Source of the DNA: Daphnia carinata
Lineage: Eukaryota > Arthropoda > Branchiopoda > Diplostraca > Daphniidae
Length of the DNA stretch: 64,000 bases
Reading direction: 5' to 3'
NCBI RefSeq assembly: GCF_022539665.2
Contig: NC_081336.1
Location: 3,410,001 to 3,474,000 of the forward strand
The notes under the pieces are model-generated. The model worked only from the letters and a program-made list of their open reading frames with translations. It was not told the origin of the DNA and did not search any database. Made by a program: the position numbers and the translations under genes. Positions 1-7,220 of the stretch are shown piece by piece (the first letter of the stretch is position 1; each line of letters opens with the position of its first letter).

Positions 1-70
1 TCATCTGGTTAGCATAAGTTGATATTTCTTCCAACGGCATAAATAGAGGCTAATGTACTTGTCCAACAAG

Positions 71-325
71 TTAACCAAAAAGCCATCCGGGGAATCTTTG
101 TGGGCTAGCCTCACGAACGACTCGAGCGTGATGGTAGTTAACGGCAGCAAACTTGGCGAACGGCTGCACTCCGGCCATCGTAGTCGTTACGCAGATGATG
201 ACGAAGACAAACATCATAAGAATAATTCCCTATAGAAAAAGAAACAATTATTTTAGTATGAGAATAAAATTTCCATCACATCAAATATCACTGAAACGAA
301 AGGAGCTGAAAACTACCTTGTTCAT
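71..325 (-). CDS. Small secreted-peptide precursor, two exons, 55 residues (hypothetical)
   Basis: Read on the minus strand. Exon 1 is 325-317 (Met-Asn-Lys) followed by a GTAGTT donor. The intron is 316-230 (87 bp) and ends in a strong pyrimidine-rich acceptor (ttctttttctatag). Exon 2 is 229-71 and ends in TAA. The joint is phase 0. The N-terminus has a short charged start and a hydrophobic core (IILMMFVFVIICV) typical of a signal peptide, probably cut near TTMAG. The remaining 30 or so residues are basic (one Lys, three Arg and two His against one Glu), contain one Trp, have no Cys, and end in PGWLFG. A C-terminal Gly can serve as an amide donor in secreted peptides. Codons in exon 2 mostly end in C or G, unlike the flanks. 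I recognise no family; an antimicrobial or signalling peptide is possible but is inference. The opposite-strand open frame here is treated as a shadow. Confidence 0.55.
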
Positions 326-553
326 GATGAAGTAAATGTCGGTTTGTTTTTTTCAAGGAATGTGTTTCAGTAGTTGTTCTGCGCTCTTCAGCTGAATTGG
401 TTCTGATGAAGAGGGCTTTGCGTCCTTCGTCTTTATATACGTACTTGTCAAAGTCGAAGTTTCCTTGATATGCGCCTCTTGTTTTCTAATTTTGTAGTTC
501 GTAGTTGCTTTTCTCTTCAATTTCCAGACTTTTCCAGGTGGTTCAAGGACTTT

Positions 554-563
554 GGGATTTCCC
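554..563. promoter_or_regulatory. kappaB-type (Rel/NF-kappaB) site GGGATTTCCC
   Basis: The sequence GGGATTTCCC fits the Rel-family consensus GGGRNWYYCC at every position and is nearly symmetrical. It sits 3 bp from the TATA-like element at 567-573. A degenerate site of this type is expected a few times per 64 kb by chance, so the argument rests on its position between two secreted-protein genes. Control of either gene by an immune Rel factor is inference. Confidence 0.35.
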
Positions 564-566
564 AGC

Positions 567-573
567 ATATATA
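567..573. promoter_or_regulatory. TATA-like box usable in either direction
   Basis: ATATATA within gcatatatagc reads as a TATA box on both strands. On the plus strand it would place a start near 598, ahead of the splice donor at 730. On the minus strand it would place a start near 540, ahead of the small-peptide gene. No transcript evidence is available. Confidence 0.3.
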
Positions 574-597
574 GCATACCCGTGAATGAAACGTAGC

Positions 598-729
598 CTT
601 ACACCAGTTTTTGCTACGTTCATCCACTTTGGACTAGTTGCAGGTAGTTGTATTGTAAAATATGCAAATACGTCGTTGTGTATCACGTACGCAGAACGCG
701 TGTCGTGTTCCCGACAGAGAGCAACCGCG
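598..729 (+). other. Possible non-coding leader exon of the CUB/LDLa gene
   Basis: A consensus donor (CGCG|GTAAGT) at 730 closes this stretch, and a TATA-like box lies about 30 bp before 598. An acceptor-like sequence (tatattttggtag) ends at 1458, just before the start codon at 1476, so a leader intron of 730-1458 is possible. An ATG at 586 opens a 48-codon frame up to the same donor, but joining it to 1459 gives an immediate stop, so I do not call it coding. Confidence 0.25.
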
Positions 730-1475
730 GTAAGTAAAAGTTTTATCACATCTTTCGGAAGAAAATTACTTTGCGTTTAAACATTACAATGCATTCCTTT
801 TAGCTAAACGCTCTACTGCAGTTTTTTACACGAGAACGTTATATGTAACACATTTTTCGTGATCAATGCACGGTGCTTCAAGGTTAGTCTCTCATTCTAT
901 TGACTTCTTTTCGCTCGTTTAATGTAGCGTTGAAACGACTGTCAATGCTCGCATTAATAAAACTGCAACAGGGCTAGTTGTACGAGATTCGCAAGAGAGC
1001 TTTCTTTTGTCTGCTCTTCATTAACTTATGGATAGGGAGTTACGTAAAGCTTCCGCACGACGAACATGCCAACAGTCAGTGGGACAGCAGTTGGCAGTAC
1101 AAAGTCTGCATACAATTCTAATCCTACAGCCACGCCATAGACGTTATAAACGATTGTAACTTAATGCCAAATGTTCGTGATAAATCCAGGGGAAGACGAC
1201 CGTACAAAAATAAAAACTTAGCTATTCCTCAGCGTGATCGTAACCTTAGGTTTGTTTTGCGACATGACACTTTGTCTACTATATGTCTTGATCTGATAAG
1301 AAGCGTCTAACATTGATGACATGGTGAGTTCGGAAAAAAAAACCAATGGGTGGGGCTTATTGCTTGCCGCACCATCAAGCTGTTTGACGGATAAGGTGAA
1401 GGGAAGGCTCCGAATTCTGTGCCCTTTCCATGTTCCAGTCGCATTTATATTTTGGTAGTGAACGACGAGAACACC

Positions 1476-1803
1476 ATGGAACCGTGGATAAGAACGTTAC
1501 TAAGTTTCCTTATTATTAGTGGTGGTACATACGTATGGGCAAATTCGGGAGAAGTGAAAGACGCTATAGTGAATAACGTGACTAAAGACTGCTGTGATCC
1601 CGAAAAGTACAAACAACTGCAGGATCAGCTAGACATTTTGGAAACCGCTGTACGAAACATCGTCTCAGCAATAGCGAGTCAAAAGAAAGGACCATTTGCT
1701 CCCATCAATGCTATTCTGGAACGTGATCCAGCTTTAAATGCCGTTCTCTCGCCACAGGATAACGTGGGCGCTAAAATTTCAAAAGAGTCGACTGTATTAC
1801 TGG
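1476..1803 (+). CDS. CUB/LDLa gene exon 1: signal peptide and helical segment
   Basis: The exon starts at ATG in a favourable context and encodes a signal peptide, an Asn-Val-Thr sequon, a Cys-Cys pair and an amphipathic stretch ([20 protein letters not shown]) likely to be helical or coiled coil. The donor is GTAAAA at 1804, phase 1. Reading on without splicing gives a stop about 34 codons later. Confidence 0.7.
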
Positions 1804-4800
1804 GTAAAATAAGTATCTCGTGTTTAAGGAGAAAAATACGAAGCTGCACAATTTCTATTCTGTATGCTATAATGAACCTTTTTACACTTGTTACTGTAAG
1901 GTGAGGCAAAACAGTCGGAATTGGAAGGAAATGCGACTATCCAGCTAAAGAGGGCATTAAAATGTTCGTTGGCCCACTTGCTAGACGTTAACGTTTCAGG
2001 TATTATTCTTTGTCGTCCCTACGTTACCTTAATTCTTACGTAAATTCTATGGATGGCCAACTCCTTTCGAATTGTAAACAAGCAGAAACAACTACAAGCC
2101 CATCCGGCAAAATGAAAGCAGTCTTAAACAAGAACAACTCACTTGAAATCGAATGGGTTCCACCTTCGCTGGACTGCCTTAAAATCAGTTCTGGCATTTG
2201 GGTGAGAGTGTTTGAATCAGGAAATGAGCAGCCAAACGCTTCAACAACGGAAGCTTACATAACTATACCACAGAAATGTTTGAAAAGAAGAGCCAACACT
2301 ACGTACTCCTTTATTCTTCATGCCCCATTGTCCGGCTTCAACGGGGAAAAACGTTGTCACTTCCAGCTCAAGAACGACTTGATTCCGTGTCAGTCGTACA
2401 ATGTGGAAGTGGTTCCAAATTACCAGTCGCTTAAGGGGAAGCTGTTATCAACCAACATCTTCGTTCCACCAAGAGTAAAAGCGCATTGAATCAATATTAT
2501 TGAGCTGAAAAGTAACATGATTTTTATATTCGTTTCACAGGGAGATAGTTCATCAAGTACGGAATCGTTGATTGGCGTTACCTCTCATCCGGATTCGTTA
2601 ATTTTCACATGGAGGGACAACACTGGCTGTGCATCCCAACTGACTGGCCTTAGTTTAAAGATATATCCGGTAAGAAGCTAAGATATCTTGAAACCTCTCG
2701 AATCAGAGACACAGAATGTTTACTTAAAGGACGGCGACGAGGTTGCAAAATTACCGATCGAGATTCCGCGCAGTTGTTTTGAAGACGTGGCGAATGAGAC
2801 GAACTCGTTCTCTGTCCACTTATCCAGCAATCATTCATGTCCGGTGAAATGGGAGCCTTTGGATGCATGCCGAAGGTACAAACTTGAAATACAATCCTTG
2901 TATTGGGATGCTCAAACCAAAGCAAGTTTTTGGAGAGGCGCATCGACAATGTGGGAAACCTTTACTACCGAGCAAAGTACTTTCATTCTTACGCTTATAT
3001 ATGTTTCTCTCCTTTTCGTCTTACAATATTGCGACTGTAACGGGGTTCACCCAATCCTGTTCAAAACAAAACTTATTGATTGCATTGGCCAATCGCTTAG
3101 GTTATCGCACACTTGTGACATCAACCACCTGCAAGAAGGACCAGTTTTACTGCGACGGGAATTGCTATGAAAATAGCTGGATTTGCGATGGAACCGCCGA
3201 TTGTGCTTCTGGCATTGATGAACTGCATTGTGATACCGAGGTAATTTTGGGCGATTAAAGCCAATGTTGATTTTCTAAATGTTCTTCACTTTACAATCAC
3301 GCGAGGTGTTTAGTGTCACGACGGATTTCAATGTGGTCCTCAATGCGTTCCTCACGAACAAGTTTGCAACGGAGAATATGATTGCCTTGACGGCTCTGAT
3401 GAGATGAACAGCGCTTGTGGTATGTAATGCTTTCCAATTTGTAAAATGCCTCCAAGTCCATATGCTATACAGAAACATTTCTTCCAATAACAGAACAGAT
3501 GATAGAACATTCTTCCATGTGTTATCAAATAAGAAATGGCTCTGGCCATTTATCTTCTCAAGTAACGTTGCCGAATGATGCCGTGAGCAGCCGCATTCGC
3601 TTTAACAGAGAAACACATTGGTCGAAATGGGTTTTCTTGATATCGGTGCAAAGTAACCATCAGATATGGCTAAGTTTCAACAAATTTCTCACTCCGGAGC
3701 ACCATACTTTGAAGGTACAATGTACAAAACATTGTATAATGAGCCGATATAATTCAATTCAATGTTCTATATTGATTCGCATACAGGTTTACGATGGGCT
3801 CTACTCCAACAGCCCACTTATTATGTCTCATAGTGGAGCAACTAGACCTCCATCAGTACGGTCCTCTTCCAATCATTTGTATCTGGAGATCCCCTCCTTT
3901 TACCACCAAAGCTATGGAGTTGAAGTTTTCTATACAAGCGTGAGTTTCAAACCTAAATTGAGTACGACATCGTCATTCGAATGCAATTATTATTTTCAGA
4001 TGGCCAGCACAGTGGAGCCGTTTATTCCCGGTTAGTATTCGCTATTCGTTTCCTCTAGCCATCAACGAACGAAAGCATTGCCTTTTCTTCTATCAGGATG
4101 TGGAGGCTACGTCTATCGCGATGGTGTCATCCCCTACCCAAATTTCCTCTTGCTTGATGCCGAGATAACCGAATGCGTTTGGTATGTCGAAGCAGGCCAA
4201 AGCAACCGTGCCACTGCGCTAAAGCAAAATTTCTTTCTATCAAACGGGACGAAATTAACAAGCAACAAAACCGATAATCAAATGGATCTTCATTCCACGA
4301 TGATTGCAAGAAACATTTTAAAACTTACTTATAAATTACGTTAGCCCTCAAAAATCTAATCTCTTCGCCGGGCGTCTATATGATTCGGTAACATTAGGTG
4401 AGCAACGGGTGGGACTCATCCGGCAAAGTGTTGTATGATTCAAGGATTGCCTCCGCCCTACAACCCAGGACTGTCACCTATTCCATTAGCCACAAAACAA
4501 CAGTCCGGTTTGTCAGATCGGAGAGCCAGACGAACAAAGATCAGGAGAACTGGAATCTTTCCCTGAACGTTTCCACAGTAACACATTTTGCCATTCTTCA
4601 TTTGAATTTAGAACAATTGTGTAGTGGAAAAAGAACCTTTTGAATGCTACTTATCATTACTAAAGTAATTGTGCAGCTTGCTTCGTTTAACTATACAGCC
4701 AACGCCCTGAGTACATTTTACATCAGGATAGTTACTAATGTGAAGCCGGTGTTGAGTTTGAAACTGTGTTATAAATGCATTGTGTATACAGATGCACATA

Positions 4801-5213
4801 CCCGAATATGCTGTGGTTGACATGAATGGATTGTCAGGAACAATTAAAAGTCCATATTTCCCGGTACTTCCGTACGAAGGCAATTCCGACTACCGATGGA
4901 ACATCCACGCCGATTCGAATTCGACGATACGACTGCAGTTTGCTTTCTTCGATACCCAAGAGGGGTCTGATTACATTTACGTAAGTGGACGCAATGAAAA
5001 ACGTAAAAATAGCCCAAACTGAATTGTTGCTCATTTGTTTTTCAGGTGTACGATGGACCTTCAGTGAATTCCAGCCTAATCCTGGAGAAAACGGGGACAG
5101 TGTCAGCGCCTTTTACAATTCATTCATCCACGAACCAAATACTTGTTCGATTCGTATCCGATGATGACTTCACGTTGCACTCCGGATTTCTCGCTTTGTA
5201 CTCGGCAGTTTGA
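1476..5213 (+). CDS. Secreted FN3-like / LDLa / CUB mosaic protein, 14 exons
   Basis: Exons: 1476-1803, 1901-1999, 2086-2474, 2541-2669, 2715-2976, 3101-3240, 3314-3419, 3494-3714, 3787-3939, 4000-4030, 4097-4305, 4398-4577, 4792-4980, 5046-5213. The sum is 2604 nt, 867 residues plus TGA, with all phases matching. The start is ATG 1476 (accATGG context), just ahead of a signal peptide (residues 1-22, ending TYVWA). Then come a helical segment (about 45-68), two FN3-like domains (about 150-272 and 273-402), LDLa 1 (about 413-446), LDLa 2 (450-484) and CUB domains at about 490-609, 620-749 and 750-867. There are many N-glycosylation sequons and no membrane segment or GPI signal at the end (ALYSAV). 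CUB and LDLa modules bind proteins or lipoproteins outside the cell, so a recognition or adhesion role is inferred. I recognise no orthologue. Two joints are unusual: a 45-nt intron and a likely GC-AG intron. Confidence 0.8.
1901..1999 (+). CDS. CUB/LDLa gene exon 2
   Basis: The acceptor is ttactgtaag (AG at 1899-1900). Joined to exon 1 it gives Gly at the junction and continues [20 protein letters not shown]. An alternative acceptor at 1913-1914 leads to a stop in the required phase. The donor is GTATTA at 2000, phase 1. Confidence 0.65.
2086..2474 (+). CDS. CUB/LDLa gene exon 3: first FN3-like domain
   Basis: The acceptor is aacaagcag at 2085 and the donor AGA|GTAAAA at 2475. The translation has strand-like motifs LEIEWVPP and IWVRVFESG, and the end [20 protein letters not shown] followed by STNIFVPP, which is the usual form of an arthropod FN3-type domain. 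Extra cysteines suggest disulfides. Confidence 0.75.
2541..2976 (+). CDS. CUB/LDLa gene exons 4-5: second FN3-like domain
   Basis: Two exons, 2541-2669 and 2715-2976, are separated by a 45-nt intron (2670-2714; GTAAGA donor, gacacag acceptor). The intron length is divisible by three but it carries an in-frame TAA at 2679. Spliced, KIYP joins NVYLKDGDE. The domain ends in [20 protein letters not shown] followed by FWRG and ETFTTE, like the FN3-like domain before it. The donor is GTACTT at 2977. Confidence 0.65.
3101..3240 (+). CDS. CUB/LDLa gene exon 6: LDLa domain 1
   Basis: The acceptor is aatcgcttag at 3100. The six LDLa cysteines appear in order with the F-x-C start and the D-E-x-x-C end ([16 protein letters not shown]). 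The usual acidic calcium residue after the fifth cysteine (C-x-D-G-S-D-E) is Ser here, so calcium binding may be weakened. The donor is GAG|GTAATT at 3241. Confidence 0.8.
3314..3419 (+). CDS. CUB/LDLa gene exon 7: LDLa domain 2
   Basis: The acceptor is gaggtgtttag at 3313. This is a complete canonical LDLa module with six cysteines and the intact calcium motif [13 protein letters not shown]. The donor is GTATGT at 3420, phase 1. Confidence 0.85.
3494..3939 (+). CDS. CUB/LDLa gene exons 8-9: CUB domain 1
   Basis: Exons 3494-3714 and 3787-3939. The second begins with the typical CUB strand [12 protein letters not shown] and ends YGVEVFYTS. The domain has the intron before V-Y-D-G that is repeated in the third CUB domain, which suggests domain duplication. 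Flanking introns are 74, 72 and 60 bp. Confidence 0.75.
4000..4030 (+). CDS. CUB/LDLa gene exon 10: 31-nt linker exon
   Basis: This very short exon ([10 protein letters not shown] and one extra base) lies between CUB 1 and CUB 2. The acceptor is tattattttcag and the donor G|GTTAGT. Its phase (0 to 1) fits both neighbours. Confidence 0.65.
4097..4577 (+). CDS. CUB/LDLa gene exons 11-12: CUB domain 2
   Basis: Exons 4097-4305 and 4398-4577. The first starts [16 protein letters not shown], a classic CUB start, and continues ECVWYVEAG. The second reads [15 protein letters not shown] and later TVRFVRSES. No GT donor in the correct phase exists between them. A GCAAGA donor at 4306 in phase 0 with the ttag acceptor at 4397 restores the frame, so I infer a 92-nt GC-AG intron. 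A weaker alternative is that the domain is broken here. Confidence 0.55.
4792..5213 (+). CDS. CUB/LDLa gene exons 13-14: CUB domain 3 and C-terminus
   Basis: Exons 4792-4980 and 5046-5213 (65-bp intron, GTAAGT donor). Motifs are [42 protein letters not shown] and [11 protein letters not shown] followed by [10 protein letters not shown] and TGA. The acidic residues in FFD and SDY match calcium-binding CUB domains. The usual first cysteine pair is missing, so this CUB domain lacks its conserved disulfides. Confidence 0.75.
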
Positions 5214-5363
5214 ATCCTTGAATTTTCAAAAGAAAATCAGATGGACTGGTTCTGAAAATGTTCTGTTGCCTAATATACTTGCAGGTCGTCTGAAATTTCT
5301 TGCACAATATGAAAGACTGACGAACTGATTGTAAGGAAGCATTGAAAATTTGAATGGCCTGTG

Positions 5364-5369
5364 AATAAA
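5364..5369 (+). terminator. Polyadenylation signal AATAAA for the CUB/LDLa gene
   Basis: AATAAA lies about 150 nt after the TGA of the CUB/LDLa gene and is the first canonical signal downstream of it. The cleavage site is not known. Confidence 0.45.
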
Positions 5370-5734
5370 ACGCGCAGAAGAGATGGTGTTAGGAGACTTG
5401 AAAACTCAAAAGACATTGATGATTCCAATGGTGTTTGGTACCTAACCCTTTTTTTACTGCAAGCAATTAAAAAGTGGCCTCATCGAAAGACGTCCTCCAT
5501 GATTTATCTGATGGCTATTTCCAAAATTAGATGCGGAGACGTAATGATCACATTGTTAAAAATATCCCGGGATAGAAGGAAGCAAAGAAATGGGCAAACA
5601 ATCGCCATACGTTTGGGGGCATAAACTTTTCTCGGGCGTAAGGTCTATCATCAACTTTTAGGTTTCCCGGCCTGTTTAATGTGTTCTCATTTAATAGGCG
5701 ACACCGTTGAACGACGGCCCAAACACCGGTCACA

Positions 5735-5872
5735 ATGTTTGGCTATAAGCTTTCCAAGAGAAAAGAACGGGAACGAGAAAGGGACTATCTGTCCAATAAA
5801 TCCTTAAATTTTCTTCGAACTCCTAAAAAAACTACTAAAAACAAAGACCCAAAAAAAGGGCGAAGCACATAA
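5735..5872 (+). CDS. Hypothetical 45-residue basic peptide (doubtful)
   Basis: An ATG-started frame reads MFGYKLSKRKERERERDYL and ends with a Lys-rich tail before TAA. The start context (acaATGt) is acceptable. No domain, signal peptide or partner exon is visible. It could be a chance frame, a first exon or a decayed remnant. Confidence 0.12.
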   Translation: MFGYKLSKRKERERERDYLSNKSLNFLRTPKKTTKNKDPKKGRST

Positions 5873-7191
5873 CCATCTCAAAGCGATAAGCTATACTTAT
5901 ATTTGAGGGTATCTGATGACGGCACAGCCATAGGTAATTCCACACCAAAGAATATAGCGCACACGTTACAGTACATATGAAAACGCCCTTCTAGTCCAGC
6001 TGCTTAGTTGTATTGTATCTTACGTGTTTGTTTTTTTCTTATATGTATTTGGTTATCTTGTAGGTATACATATATTTTATGATCATCTTCATGTGTAACT
6101 GTAGTGTCACACGTGTACCAATCGCGGAAGGGCGCTGTAACTCTTTCTCATTTTATCGCCAACTGGTATATTGAGTTGCAGCCGATCAAGTTACACGCAC
6201 CGTACAATGTCACACGCTTATTTCACGTCCCGCCTCTATATCTTCTAATGCTCATTTTCCCACGAAACATTTTCTTCGCCAACTAGCCGGAATGAGCTGA
6301 ATGGCAACGCGATGGATTGCAATGGATTCTCTCTGAGTCTTGTCCCTTTCTCTTTTCTATGTTCTCAGCAGTTCTCGGTTGGCTCAGTAGATGGTATTGG
6401 TACCTCGTTTCAACGAAAAATGATTTCCAGTAAAAAAAAAAAAAAAAAAAGAAAATAAATTCAATAGAAAGCCTCAGTTAAAGAAGTCAAAGTGCTGAAT
6501 AAGTTTATCTGCTATGAAAAGCTATAACACGTCACCTAAAAACAGGATAGGGTGTTCTAACATCTTTCGTTTTTATTTCCTGTTGCTCACGAATTTCGTG
6601 AACACAATTCACGCAAATGCCGGCCAATGAACAATTGGTTGCGTTAAACCAATTTCCTGCCCCATTCTAAATTTTTTTTTTTATGTTCTATCGTTTTGTA
6701 TTTTTTTAGTTGCAAAGGGCGGAAGAAAGCAAAAACGTGTGATTCTACTTTGATTCGTCCTAATATATCAGCATTATCAGCTTTAGTGGATGGTGTGGTA
6801 CCCACTTTAATAGCACACACAAGTAGTCAAAATATCGTAATTGAAGGGGGGTCTTTCAAAGGCAGTAACATAAAGTTTTATGCTGCGCCTATGCCCCTAT
6901 AACAACCAGCCATGTAATGTTTAATGTGGATAGTGTTGAAGCGTTTGAATTGCCCAGCAGCAGGTCTTAAAAAGTGGGCAAAGAGAATCAGTATAGGGAG
7001 AAATGGGCAAAAAGAAAAGCAAGCAAAGCCAGCATGACTTTCATGTAGTTCTATTACAAATAGTTAAAAGAAGCGGCATTCAATTAGCAGCTTAGTTTAT
7101 GTCCTCTCAACCTCGAAAAGATCTACTACGTGCGCAATAGACATTGTCTACCTGATTACACGATATACCTATGTATTCTAGCGCATTATAT
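5873..7191. other. Intergenic, no gene seen; onset of homopolymer-rich sequence
   Basis: Moderate-complexity sequence with the first long A run at about 6432-6450. A 68-codon frame at 6696-6902 follows an acceptor-like ttttttag but shows no recognisable domain. From here to the right, long A, T, C and G runs become frequent, while 1-5.4 kb has almost none. Confidence 0.4.
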
Positions 7192-7220
7192 CCCCCCCCC
7201 CCCCCCCAAAAAAAAAAAAA
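7192..7220. repeat. Compound homopolymer (C)16(A)13
   Basis: Sixteen C are followed without interruption by thirteen A. The same order recurs at 47944-47971, and its reverse complement (T then G) at 49983-50010 and 51593-51618. Confidence 0.9.

Larger units (their letters stand above)
326..1475. other. Intergenic region between two divergent genes
   Basis: This region separates the minus-strand small-peptide gene from the plus-strand CUB/LDLa gene. It holds a TATA-like box and a kappaB-type site (554-575) and a strong plus-strand splice donor (GTAAGT at 730). An open frame on the minus strand (577-353) would lie in the leader of the small-peptide gene if transcription starts above it. From about 780 to 1400 I see no coding or structural signal. 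Confidence 0.5.

Noticed and set aside
53-335. Plus-strand open frames over the small-peptide gene
   Set aside because: They have no splice logic or domain; the minus strand gives a signal peptide, clean intron and better codon use.
353-749. Two minus-strand open frames of 74 and 68 codons in the intergenic region
   Set aside because: No domain or signal peptide. One overlaps the TATA/kappaB module and is more simply leader or promoter sequence.
1901-1914. Alternative acceptor at 1913-1914 for exon 2 of the CUB/LDLa gene
   Set aside because: It leads to a stop in the phase set by the donor at 1804, whereas the acceptor at 1899-1900 keeps the frame.
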